Part shown: piece after piece, positions 31,244-39,746 of the stretch | Position numbering within the stretch: the first letter of the stretch is position 1 | Layout: each line of letters starts with the position of its first letter | From: CAZUMW01 sp964621615 | Lineage (GTDB): Bacteria > Desulfobacterota > WTBG01 > CAIYCZ01 > CAIRTM01 | Assembly: GCA_964621615.1 (NCBI GenBank) | Contig: CAZUMW010000042.1 | Coordinates: 1 to 40,292, forward strand | Reading direction: 5' to 3' | DNA: 40,292 nt | The notes under the pieces: model-generated | The model's database searches: none | The model's input: the letters and a program-made list of their open reading frames with translations, nothing else | What the model was told of the DNA's origin: nothing | Made by a program: the position numbers and the translations under genes

Positions 31244-32400
31244 ACCGCCTCCTTTAAGACTTCATCGATTGCTCCAAGAATGGCCGCGGGCCGTATGATG
31301 GATCCGCCGGGATGGCCCACCAGGCGCACGGGGCATTTCCCGCCGGCGCAGCGCTCAAGCTCGAGCACCATCTGCCCCATATTGATTTCAGGCATGACCA
31401 GGGCGCGCACCCGCCCGGCCAGCTCACGGACAAACGCCTCCGGAAAGGGCCATACCGTATTCAGCTTCACCAGACCTACCTTGCGGCCCTGCTCGCGGGC
31501 AATGCTGACGGCCCGCCGTGCCGAACGGACGCTGATGCCGTAAGAAACGATCACCACGTCCGCGTCGTCCAGGTGTTCTGCCTCGTAATTGAGGATCTCA
31601 TCCAGATTCTTTTTTATTTTATCGATCAGGCGGTTCACCATAAGCGCCTGGGCCTTGTCCTCCATCGCCGGGTAGCCGTTCTCACCGTGGGTCAGCCCGG
31701 TCACATGCACCCGGTAGCCGTCGCCGAAGCAGGCCATGGGTGCTACCCCGTCGGCCTCGGGCAGAAACGGCTGAAAGGTTTCCGGCGATGCCGTCGGGCG
31801 CTTGCGGTCGACGGTTACGATCTCCTCGGCCGGCGGAATGACCACCCGCTCATTCATATGCCCCACCACCTCATCAGCCATAATCAGTACCGGCGTCCTG
31901 AATTTTTCGCTCAGGTTGAAGGCACGTATTGTAAAATCAAACATTTCCTGCGGCGAAGAAGGACTCAGCGCGATTATTTCATAATGGCCGTGTGAGCCCC
32001 AGCGGGCCTGCATCATGTCGGCCTGCCCGACCAGGGTCGGCAGCCCCGTGCTGGGGCCTCCGCGCTGCACGTTGCAGACAACACAGGGGGTTTCGGTACA
32101 TATCCCCAGGCCCAGGTTTTCCAGCATCAGCGAAATCCCCGGACCGGAGGTGCTGGTCATTGCTTTTTTCCCGCCCCAGGAGCCGCCCAGCAGCGCCGCC
32201 ATGGAGGCGATTTCGTCCTCCATCTGGATATAGATGCCGCCGACCTGCGGCAGCCGGCGCGACATGCGCTCTGCCACCTCGGTTGCCGGGGTAATGGGAT
32301 ATCCGGCAAAAAATAGACAGCCGGCAGCCAGCGCTCCCTCAGCGCAGGCCTCATCGCCGTTCATAAAGTGGACTCCGGTTAAAACCGCTTTTGAAGTCAT
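31240..32400 (-). CDS. korA: 2-oxoacid:ferredoxin oxidoreductase, alpha subunit
   Basis: This 386-residue protein contains GDEACAEGALAAGCLFFAGY, PITPATEVAERM, MEDEIASMAALLGGSWGGKK and TSTSGPGISLMLENLGLGIC, the pyrimidine-binding domain of the 2-oxoacid oxidoreductase alpha subunit. VQRGGPSTGLPTLVGQADMM is a strong family motif. A transketolase-C-like domain follows (VVIVSYGISVRSARRAVSIA). It is the first of the three tightly overlapping subunits A, B and C, and starts 158 nt after korD. Confidence 0.92.
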   Translation of the reverse strand: MTSKAVLTGVHFMNGDEACAEGALAAGCLFFAGYPITPATEVAERMSRRLPQVGGIYIQMEDEIASMAALLGGSWGGKKAMTSTSGPGISLMLENLGLGICTETPCVVCNVQRGGPSTGLPTLVGQADMMQARWGSHGHYEIIALSPSSPQEMFDFTIRAFNLSEKFRTPVLIMADEVVGHMNERVVIPPAEEIVTVDRKRPTASPETFQPFLPEADGVAPMACFGDGYRVHVTGLTHGENGYPAMEDKAQALMVNRLIDKIKKNLDEILNYEAEHLDDADVVIVSYGISVRSARRAVSIAREQGRKVGLVKLNTVWPFPEAFVRELAGRVRALVMPEINMGQMVLELERCAGGKCPVRLVGHPGGSIIRPAAILGAIDEVLKEAV

Positions 32401-32558
32401 AGCAGGGATCCTGTTGAAAAAATTAGGTTTGATTCTCCTGTGCCGCCGCGCCGCTTTGTCCGGATGGTGCCGGTCAGCCCCGCAATAACGGCAATTGGCG
32501 GAAACGGGCTATAGATATATCGGGAGCTTCGCACGGACAACGCGCCCGTACCCTACCA

Positions 32559-32822
32559 TCAGGCGTCCGGCTGCTCCGTGACAAAAATGGCAAATTCGGG
32601 ACAGAGCGCCTCACAAAAACGGCAGCTCACACACTGCGAGGCGTCTTCGACTTCAGGGAAGTGATATCCCTTGACATTAAACCTGGACGACATGACCAGT
32701 ACCCGGCGGGGGCAATACTCTATACAAAACTCACAGCCCTTGCAGCGCTCTTCAATGATGACTATCCGGCTTTCATGTTTTCGAACCGTTTCCAGGTCCA
32801 GCGGCTTACGCCAAAATTCCAT
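32559..32822 (-). CDS. korD: 2-oxoacid:ferredoxin oxidoreductase, ferredoxin-like delta subunit
   Basis: This 87-residue protein has two [4Fe-4S] motifs, CKGCEFCIEYCPRRVLVMSS and CVSCRFCEALCPEFAIFV, separated by a loop of about 20 residues. It is the electron-transfer delta subunit encoded ahead of korABC; D-A-B-C is a usual order for 2-oxoglutarate:ferredoxin oxidoreductases. It is the first gene of the operon that runs down to 22239. Its promoter should lie in the 722-nt gap upstream, but I could not fix it. Confidence 0.88.
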   Translation of the reverse strand: MEFWRKPLDLETVRKHESRIVIIEERCKGCEFCIEYCPRRVLVMSSRFNVKGYHFPEVEDASQCVSCRFCEALCPEFAIFVTEQPDA

Positions 32823-33514
32823 AACGCTTTCTCCGTGAGGGCGTCCCGGTCGACTCAGCGGCTTCGGGCCGGGCGCAGCGGCCCGGGAAACCCCTCCACA
32901 TTATGTTCGACTTCCATGGGCATTCGATCTTTACAGGGATAGCGTCCCGCAGGACGCTTCGAAGGAAGGAGGCAGCCCGGCTCTGCGCCGGCTTTCAGGT
33001 CATAACCCATTCCTCGCGCGCACCACAGTTCGTCTCACCCAACGGCACGGCCCCATTTTTCAGTCTATCTTCAGAATCCTGCGTGTCTCAGAATCTGCAC
33101 TCAGGAGGAGATGTACAAGGATACACAAACTGTAAAAAAAATGCAACCCTGACAGGAACCCCGGAAACGACCGGCTCACACAGAGCGCTGCAGGGTTCGG
33201 ATAGTAACGCCGGCTCTGCGCGCGGCTCATCAAAACCATTGTATGGGCGGCACGCAATTGCGTGTATGATGTATCAAAAAAAATCCGGCCTGGTACAGAT
33301 CGGGTTCTGCTTCACGCATGGGCCTTGCTTGTCATTCATATGCGGGGCTAAGGTGTTTAAGTATTTGAAATAACATTTTTATTTAGTTAACGATGTCGCT
33401 GACGGCTGTTGCGGCTGCGGTGATGACACCAAAAACGGCGGGCGCTGGAAGGGGGCGCGGAAGCAGGCTGCGAAGCGGAGTTTCTGAGGGGAACATGCTG
33501 ATGTGATGAATATG
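32823..33514. other. Gene-free stretch upstream of the kor operon and downstream of lon
   Basis: This stretch of almost 700 bases shows no protein with coding character. Open frames of 40-156 codons on both strands have no ribosome binding site and no recognisable motif. It should contain the promoter of korD on the minus strand. TTTACA on the minus strand near 33130 is one possible -35 box, without a convincing -10 partner. Confidence 0.4.
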
Positions 33515-33545
33515 TAAAAAAAAGGGCGCGGAGCGCCATTTTTTT
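33515..33545 (-). terminator. Rho-independent terminator of lon
   Basis: On the minus strand, directly after the lon stop codon, GGCGC-TCC-GCGCC (33537-33525) is followed by a run of T residues (33523-33515). The A-run on the other side makes it symmetric, but the direction of lon and the distance fit a lon terminator. Confidence 0.85.
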
Positions 33546-35980
33546 TATTGCTGAATATGAACGGGCAGCTCGCTGTCGGGGCCCTTTTCGACAAAAAATG
33601 TTTCGTCCTCGGGCTTTTCCTGGTCTTTCTGCGTGAATGTTTCTGTTCCCTCAGGCACCAGGGCTATTTTCAGCACCTCGTCCATGTGATCGACGGGAAT
33701 TATTTCGACTTTCTTTAATATCTTTTCGGGAATTTCTTTCAGGTCCTTTTCGTTCTCGCGCGGTATTATGATCGTTTTTATCAGTCCGCGGGATGCGGCG
33801 AACACTTTTTCCTTCAGGCCCCCGATCGGCAGGACGCGGCCGCGCAGCGTTATTTCACCGGTCATGGCCACATCTTTGTTTGCCGGCGTACGGGTCAGCG
33901 CGGAAACGATTGACGTGGTGATTGCGATGCCGGCCGACGGCCCGTCTTTGGGAATGGCTCCCTCGGGCACATGAATGTGCACGTCGAGATTTTTGTAGAA
34001 ATTCTTATCAAGGCCAAGAATTTCAGCCCGCGAGCGGACATAGCTCATGGCGGCCCGGGCCGATTCCTGCATAACATCTCCCAGCTTGCCGGTGATCATG
34101 AGCTCGCCCTTGCCCTCCATGGTGGTGATCTCGATCATCAGTATTTCCCCGCCGAATTCGGACCATGCCAGCCCGGCGGTGATACCGATTTTGTTTTCCT
34201 CTTCGATTTTGCCGTAGCGGTATTTGGGAACGCCCAGATATTTTTCAACCGAATGCTTGTCCACGCGCACCTGCGTTTCCCGGCCGTGCCGGACCACTTC
34301 CGTGGCGACCTTGCGGCATACGGATGCGATTTCACGCTCCAGGTTTCTCACGCCGGCCTCGCGGGTGTAGCGCCTGATGAGCTTTAAAACGGAGTTGTCA
34401 GATAGCTCTATGTTGTTTTCGGTGAGGCCGTTTTCCGTCATCTGCTTGGGCAGCAGGTACCGCCGTGCAATGGCCAGCTTTTCGCTTTCCATGTAGCCGG
34501 GGATGCGAATGATTTCCATGCGGTCCTGAAGTGCGGGGGGAATGCCCTGAAGCGTATTGGCGGTGGTGATGAACATGACCTGAGAAAGGTCGTAGTCCAC
34601 GTCGACATAGTGGTCGTTAAAGGTTTTATTCTGCTCCGGGTCCAGCACCTCAAGCAGAGCGGCTGACGGATCGCCGCGAAAGTCCATGGTCATTTTATCG
34701 ACCTCGTCAAGCAGGAAAACCGGATTGTCGGTCCCCGCCTTTTTGAGGCACTGCAGAATTTTTCCGGGCAGCGCGCCGATATACGTGCGGCGGTGGCCCC
34801 TTATTTCTGCCTCGTCGCGGACGCCGCCCAGCGACAGGCGCACAAAATCCCTCCCGCTGGCCCGGGCAATGGATTTGCCGAGCGAGGTCTTGCCCACGCC
34901 CGGCGGGCCGACAAAGCACAGAATAGGGCCCTTGATTGACTCCACAAGGGTCTGAACGGCAAGATACTCGATGATGCGCTCTTTGGGATCTTTCAGCCCG
35001 TAGTGATCCTCTTCAAGTATTTTTTCAGCCTCCTCGATGTCCATTTTCAGATCAGATTTTTCGCCCCAGGGCAGCGAGAGCATCCAGTCGATATAGTTTC
35101 TGACAACATTTACCTCCGCGGACATCGGGGGCATCATTTTGAGCTTTTTGAGCTCTTTTTCCACCTTGGTGCGTGCTTCTGCCGACAGCTGCTTTGTCTT
35201 GAGGCGCTCCTCTATTTCCTCCATCTCGGATGCGCGCTCGTCTTTTTCCCCCATTTCTTTCTGTATGGCCCGCATCTGCTCGGAAAGATAATAGTCCTTC
35301 TGGGTTTTTTCCATTTGTTTTTTTACACGGCTTTTTATTTTCTGCTCAGTGCGCATGACCTCGATATCTGATTCCATGACCGTGTAAATGTGTTCAAGCC
35401 GCTCTTTGACATCGGTTGTTTCAAGAAGCTGCTGCTTTTCGGAAAGCTCAACGTTGAGCTGGGGCGCCAGCATATCGGCAAGCTTGGCCGGGTTGTCAAC
35501 TGCAGACACCGTGGAAAGCATTTCGCGGGAGATTTTCTTGTTCAGCTTCATGTAGCCTTCAAACGATGAAACGATAATTCGCTTGAGCGCCTTTATTTCG
35601 CTTATGTCATTATAAATGTCATCGACCGGCTCCACCTGTGCAGAATAGTAGTCTATGACGTCTATAAGCTTTTTTACCCGGCAGCGCTGCTTGCCCTCGA
35701 CAAGCACTTTAATGCTTCCGTCAGGCAGCTTGAGCATCTGCAGGATGCTCGCCAGCGTGCCGATGTGATATATGTGCTCCTCCTCGGGATTGTCGATGGA
35801 GGCATCCTTCTGGGTGCACAGAAAGATTTTTTTGTCTCCCTCCATGGCCTTTTCAATCGCCTGGATGGATTTTTGCCTGCCGACAAAGAGGGGTACGATC
35901 ATGTGGGGGAATACGACGATATCGCGAAGCGGCATCATCATGTACATGCGGGCATTTGCTTTGGGGGATTTGAAAATCAC
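33545..35980 (-). CDS. lon: ATP-dependent protease Lon
   Basis: This 811-residue LonA-type protease starts with GTG at 35980 after AAAGGAAAA. It has the N-terminal substrate domain (MPLRDIVVFPHMIVPLFVGR), a long coiled-coil middle (KKQMEKTQKDYYLSEQMRAI), an AAA+ module with Walker A GPPGVGKTSLGKSIARASGR near 357 and Walker B FLLDEVDKMTMDF, and a C-terminal protease domain with catalytic Ser near 680 (PKDGPSAGIAITT) and Lys near 723 (IGGLKEKVFAASRG). It degrades misfolded and regulatory proteins, and Lon also commonly degrades antitoxins, which matters for the TA modules in this window. It lies 18 nt after clpX, so it is probably co-transcribed. Confidence 0.97.
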   Translation of the reverse strand: MIFKSPKANARMYMMMPLRDIVVFPHMIVPLFVGRQKSIQAIEKAMEGDKKIFLCTQKDASIDNPEEEHIYHIGTLASILQMLKLPDGSIKVLVEGKQRCRVKKLIDVIDYYSAQVEPVDDIYNDISEIKALKRIIVSSFEGYMKLNKKISREMLSTVSAVDNPAKLADMLAPQLNVELSEKQQLLETTDVKERLEHIYTVMESDIEVMRTEQKIKSRVKKQMEKTQKDYYLSEQMRAIQKEMGEKDERASEMEEIEERLKTKQLSAEARTKVEKELKKLKMMPPMSAEVNVVRNYIDWMLSLPWGEKSDLKMDIEEAEKILEEDHYGLKDPKERIIEYLAVQTLVESIKGPILCFVGPPGVGKTSLGKSIARASGRDFVRLSLGGVRDEAEIRGHRRTYIGALPGKILQCLKKAGTDNPVFLLDEVDKMTMDFRGDPSAALLEVLDPEQNKTFNDHYVDVDYDLSQVMFITTANTLQGIPPALQDRMEIIRIPGYMESEKLAIARRYLLPKQMTENGLTENNIELSDNSVLKLIRRYTREAGVRNLEREIASVCRKVATEVVRHGRETQVRVDKHSVEKYLGVPKYRYGKIEEENKIGITAGLAWSEFGGEILMIEITTMEGKGELMITGKLGDVMQESARAAMSYVRSRAEILGLDKNFYKNLDVHIHVPEGAIPKDGPSAGIAITTSIVSALTRTPANKDVAMTGEITLRGRVLPIGGLKEKVFAASRGLIKTIIIPRENEKDLKEIPEKILKKVEIIPVDHMDEVLKIALVPEGTETFTQKDQEKPEDETFFVEKGPDSELPVHIQQ

Positions 35981-35998
35981 GTTTTTTCCTTTAGATGG

Positions 35999-37255
35999 TT
36001 AGGCGGTTTCCTGCTTTTTGCTGTACACGAGGATCGGCTTCGCGTTTTTGGTAACCACTTCCTCGTTAATTATGCATTCCTCGATGTTGGTGCATGAGGG
36101 CAGGTCGTACATGATTTCGAGCATGATTTCCTCAAGGATGGAGCGCAGCCCCCGGGCACCTGATTTGCGGCTGATAGCCATTTCGGCAATGGCTTCAAGC
36201 ACCTCGGGATTGAACCGGAGCTGAACGTTTTCAAACTCGAAAAATTTTTCATACTGCTTGGTTAACGCGTTTCGCGGCCTGGTGAGAATTTCAACCAGCG
36301 CCTCGCGGTCGAGCTGATTCAGGGTGGCGACAACCGGAAGGCGGCCCACGAACTCGGGTATCAGGCCGTATTTTATGAGGTCTTCCGGCTGTACCTCGCG
36401 CAGTATTTCGCCGATGTTGCGGTCGCCGCCGGCCTGCAGCTCGGCGCCGAACCCGATTGACTGCTTGTTGACGCGCTGCTGAATGATATTTTCAAGACCG
36501 TTAAAGGCGCCCCCGCAGATAAACAGAATATTTGAGGTGTCAACCTGCAGAAAATCCTGCTGCGGATGCTTGCGCCCGCCTTTCGGGGGCACATTCGCTA
36601 TGGTCCCCTCGATAATTTTAAGCAGCGCCTGCTGAACGCCCTCGCCGGACACATCTCGCGTTATCGATGGCGTGTCTGATTTGCGGGAAATTTTGTCGAT
36701 TTCATCAATATAGACGATGCCGCGCGAGGCTTTTTCGATGTTGTAATCGGCAGCCTGCAGAAGGCTCAGTATGATGTTTTCCACATCCTCCCCCACATAG
36801 CCTGCCTCTGTGAGCGAAGTGGCGTCGGCGATTGTAAAGGGAACATGCAGCATCCTTGCAAGCGTCTGGGCAAGCAGGGTTTTGCCGGTTCCGGTCGGCC
36901 CGATCAGCATGATGTTGCTTTTGTGCAGCTCAACGTCATCTTTTTTTCTGCGGTAATCGCTTCGCCGGTAGTGGTTGTACACCGCAACGGAGAGGATTTT
37001 TTTCGCGCGGTGCTGCCCGATGACATACTGGTCCAGAAATTCCTTTATTTCATGCGGCTTGGGAACAGCTGCGGGGCGCATTGCCAGGGCTTCCCGCTCC
37101 TGCTCCTCGGCTATGATATCATTGCACAGCTCAATACACTCATCACAGATATACACTGAGGGACCGGCAACAAGCTTTTTGACCTCTTCCTGGCTTTTTC
37201 CGCAAAAAGAACAAAAAAGATGCGTGTTTTTGCCCGAGCCTTTTTTTGTAGCCAT
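35999..37255 (-). CDS. clpX: ClpX, ATPase subunit of ClpXP protease
   Basis: This 418-residue protein begins with a C4 zinc domain, C15, C18, C37 and C40 (LFCSFCGKSQEE...YICDECIELC). The AAA+ module follows with Walker A LIGPTGTGKTLLAQTLARML, Walker B GIVYIDEIDKISRKSD and the sensor/RKH region. The IGF-like loop that docks on ClpP is present as SIGFGAEL. Length and order of motifs are standard. ClpX unfolds tagged proteins and feeds them into ClpP. It starts 3 nt after the clpP stop. Confidence 0.97.
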   Translation of the reverse strand: MATKKGSGKNTHLFCSFCGKSQEEVKKLVAGPSVYICDECIELCNDIIAEEQEREALAMRPAAVPKPHEIKEFLDQYVIGQHRAKKILSVAVYNHYRRSDYRRKKDDVELHKSNIMLIGPTGTGKTLLAQTLARMLHVPFTIADATSLTEAGYVGEDVENIILSLLQAADYNIEKASRGIVYIDEIDKISRKSDTPSITRDVSGEGVQQALLKIIEGTIANVPPKGGRKHPQQDFLQVDTSNILFICGGAFNGLENIIQQRVNKQSIGFGAELQAGGDRNIGEILREVQPEDLIKYGLIPEFVGRLPVVATLNQLDREALVEILTRPRNALTKQYEKFFEFENVQLRFNPEVLEAIAEMAISRKSGARGLRSILEEIMLEIMYDLPSCTNIEECIINEEVVTKNAKPILVYSKKQETA

Positions 37256-37258
37256 GAA

Positions 37259-37927
37259 CTACCCCTTATTGTTTTTCTGTATTTTATCCCGATCTTTTAT
37301 AACCTCATCGACGATGCCGTAGTCTTTTGCCTCGCCGCCGCTCATGAAAAAATCACGCTCGGTGTCCATGTGAATGCGCTTGCGTGACTGTTTGGTATGA
37401 TGCACCAGAATTTCCTCGAGCTCGTCGCGCATGCGCACTATTTCTCTGGCGTGAATATCGATATCCGTAGCCTGACCCTGATAGCCGCCCATGGGCTGAT
37501 GCAGCAAAATCCGCGAGTGCGGAAGAGCGAAGCGCTTGCCGGTTTGGCCCGCTGCCAGCAGCACGGCGCCCATGCTGGCCGCCTGCCCGAAGCACAGGGT
37601 GGAAACGGGACAGTTGATGTACTGCATGGTGTCGTAAATGGCAAGCCCTGCGGTCACGTGCCCGCCGGGAGAGTTGACGTACATATGTATGTCCGCATCG
37701 GGGTCCTCCGACTCAAGAAACAGCATCTGGGCAATGATAATGTTTGACATGTGATCGTCAATCGCGCCGCCGAGAAAAATTATTCTGTCCTTAAGCAGGC
37801 GGGAGTAAATATCATAGGCGCGCTCACCGCGGTTTGTCTGCTCGACAACCATGGGAATCAGCTGCATTGCAGGAGGGGTATGCGACGAACCGGTCGAATG
37901 GTGGCTGGTGTTTGCTTGATTGCTCAC
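37259..37927 (-). CDS. clpP: ClpP, proteolytic subunit
   Basis: I start this at the GTG at 37927, which lies 6 nt after AAAGGAG; the ATG at 37933 directly touches that site and is less likely. It gives 222 residues. The catalytic triad is S118 (GQAASMGAVLLAAG), H143 (RILLHQPMGGYQG) and D192 (DTERDFFMSGGEA). The N-terminal 20 residues (rich in Ser, Thr, His) are an extra compared with most ClpP and may be removed by self-processing. It forms the barrel of ClpXP with the product of the next gene. Confidence 0.96.
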   Translation of the reverse strand: MSNQANTSHHSTGSSHTPPAMQLIPMVVEQTNRGERAYDIYSRLLKDRIIFLGGAIDDHMSNIIIAQMLFLESEDPDADIHMYVNSPGGHVTAGLAIYDTMQYINCPVSTLCFGQAASMGAVLLAAGQTGKRFALPHSRILLHQPMGGYQGQATDIDIHAREIVRMRDELEEILVHHTKQSRKRIHMDTERDFFMSGGEAKDYGIVDEVIKDRDKIQKNNKG

Positions 37928-38059
37928 GAGCATCTCCTTTTGCCGAAATTAGCGTAACAGACCAACATGAGTGGAAGGCTCTGTGTTTAATTAGTTATAA
38001 ATTATATCACATGCATGCGCTTTCAGTAATACCTCCGGGACGTTTTTTTTTCAGGAATA

Positions 38060-39358
38060 TCATGATGCATCGGTTTTTTGCTGCTCTGCCTTTATATTTT
38101 TTATATCGGCCTTTGAAATTATTAAATCAAGCGCTTTGCGCTCAAGTATTTGAGGAAGTATCATATCCCGGGAGACTTTTTCCTTTATCGTATCGGTATC
38201 AATTGAGTACATCTGCGCAAGCTCTTCGTATTTCTTGTCATAATCTTCCTGTTCAGCCTCAAGCCCCTCTTTCTGCGCTATGGCCTCGAGCAGCAGCGCG
38301 CTTCTGACCTGACGCTCGGCGGTTTTCTTGTACTGCTCGGCAAGCTGCTGCGGCGACTGCCCGATGTCCTCGAGCCGGACGCCCTGCGCTTCAAACCGCT
38401 GCTGCATGTCTTTGACCATGTTTTGGGCCTGCATATCAACCATTCCCTGCGGAACCTCGAAGTCATTTTTTTCAATCAGCGCATCAAAAATCTTCTGGCG
38501 CAGATCAGAATCCGCCTCGTTTTGCTTGCGGGTGATGAGATCCTGGCGGACATTATCCTTCAGGTCTGCAAGGCTGCTGTAGGTGCCCAGGTCTTTTGCA
38601 AACTCATCGTCAAGCACAGGCAGTATTTTTTCTTTGATATTTTTGAGAAGCACATGGAACTCGATTGTTTTTCCGGCTATTTCCTTGTCCTGATAGTCCT
38701 CAGGCAGCGTGAGGGAGAAATCCTTTTCCCCGCCAATGTTCATGCCGATAAGATGATCGGCAAATCCCGGCAGAAAGCCCTGATCCTCGACCCGTATGGA
38801 AAAATCCGTTTTTTTGCCGCCGGCGAACGGCTGTCCGTCAAATGTTCCCTCGAAATCAAAGACAACCTGATCGCCCCGCTGAACCGGACGCCCTTCAATA
38901 TCCTTGAGAGTGGCGCAGCGCTCACGCATCTGCTCGATTTCCCGGTCCACGTCTTCGTCGCTGACCTCGGCGGACAGCTTTTCCAGCTCAAGCCCCTCAT
39001 AGCCCTGGGGGGCGAGCTCCGGCTTGATTTCAACAACCGCAGTATATGAAAAATCCTTTCCTTTTTCCAGAAGGCTGTTTTCAATTTTGGGCTGAGATAC
39101 CGGAGCGATTTTTGCCTCCTCAAGGGCCTGAGGATAGGTCTGCTGCACGAGCCTGTTTATCACATCCTCTTCGACCTGTGCTTTGAAGTGTTTTTCCAGG
39201 ATGGAAACAGGGGTTTTGCCGGGCCGGAAGCCTTTCAGTGTGACTTTCTTTTTCAGCTCACGGTAGGCTTTGTCAATTTCGGTGGTTACCGAGTCAGAAG
39301 GAACCTCAACAGTCATTCTGCGCTCAACGTCATTAACCGCTGCTACGTCTACTTTCAT
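38060..39358 (-). CDS. tig: Trigger factor, ribosome-associated chaperone
   Basis: The ATG at 39358 follows GGAGGAAAA; frames that extend further upstream only read through the tRNA gene. It has 432 residues in three domains: an N-terminal ribosome-binding domain with the signature LKGFRPGKTPVSILEKHFKA; an FKBP-type peptidyl-prolyl isomerase domain at about 150-240 (VVFDFEGTFDGQPFAGGKKT, FLPGFADHLIGMNIGGEKDF); and a long helical C-terminal domain. It holds nascent chains at the ribosome exit. The order tig-clpP-clpX-lon is widely conserved in bacteria. The stop is 133 nt before clpP. Confidence 0.97.
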   Translation of the reverse strand: MKVDVAAVNDVERRMTVEVPSDSVTTEIDKAYRELKKKVTLKGFRPGKTPVSILEKHFKAQVEEDVINRLVQQTYPQALEEAKIAPVSQPKIENSLLEKGKDFSYTAVVEIKPELAPQGYEGLELEKLSAEVSDEDVDREIEQMRERCATLKDIEGRPVQRGDQVVFDFEGTFDGQPFAGGKKTDFSIRVEDQGFLPGFADHLIGMNIGGEKDFSLTLPEDYQDKEIAGKTIEFHVLLKNIKEKILPVLDDEFAKDLGTYSSLADLKDNVRQDLITRKQNEADSDLRQKIFDALIEKNDFEVPQGMVDMQAQNMVKDMQQRFEAQGVRLEDIGQSPQQLAEQYKKTAERQVRSALLLEAIAQKEGLEAEQEDYDKKYEELAQMYSIDTDTIKEKVSRDMILPQILERKALDLIISKADIKNIKAEQQKTDAS

Positions 39359-39374
39359 GTTTTTTCCTCCGCCA

Positions 39375-39453
39375 TGCGAGAGGGGGGACTCGAACCCCCA
39401 CGGTTTCCCGCTGGGTCCTAAACCCAGTGCGTCTGCCATTCCGCCACTCTCGC
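39375..39453 (-). tRNA. tRNA-Leu (anticodon TAG)
   Basis: On the minus strand the 7-bp acceptor stem is GCGAGAG/CTCTCGC. The D arm is GCGGAATGGCAGACGC, the anticodon arm CTGGG-TTTAGGA-CCCAG with anticodon TAG, the variable arm is CGG-GAAA-CCG, and the T arm GGGGG-TTCGAGT-CCCCC. The long variable arm and anticodon identify Leu. The 3' CCA is not encoded. It lies 16 nt upstream of the tig start codon and is likely transcribed with it. Confidence 0.95.
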
Positions 39454-39746
39454 TGATAACAAATGAATAATTTAATGCATTATGCTTGCCAAATCTATGC
39501 AAAACAGCCTTTAAGTAATAATATCTTTGCGGCTTTCTGTCAAGGACTTTAGCGTGTGAACGGCCGGTTTGCCAGTCCGGTTTTCAAGTAATTTCAATAA
39601 GTTCTTGCAAATCATACCGGACAGTAGTATAGGTAATATCCGGCCAGTCCATCCTGGCAGTGCTTCCAATGCAATTCTTTTATGCGCCCGGCATAAAAGC
39701 AATTAATAGTGTTTAAAAAAACAGCCCGGTATTCCAGGTGACGTCC
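39454..39746. other. Gene-free stretch between tRNA-Leu and the radical SAM gene
   Basis: This holds the divergent start region for tRNA-Leu/tig on the minus strand and for the radical SAM gene on the plus strand. A 63-codon minus-strand frame (39511-39702) has no ribosome binding site and no protein-like features. TTGGCA on the minus strand upstream of the tRNA is a possible -35 box; no clear -10 box follows. An imperfect GGCCGG/CCGG repeat lies near 39560-39585. Confidence 0.35.

Noticed and set aside
32903..33373. 156-codon plus-strand frame in the gap before korD
   Set aside because: It has no ribosome binding site and an irregular composition with runs of rare patterns, and no motif; it is probably chance.
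33383..33496. 37-codon minus-strand frame downstream of lon
   Set aside because: It lies behind the lon terminator, lacks a ribosome binding site and has low-complexity Pro/Ala content.
39511..39702. 63-codon minus-strand frame beside tRNA-Leu
   Set aside because: It has no ribosome binding site or protein-like features, and overlaps the expected promoter regions.
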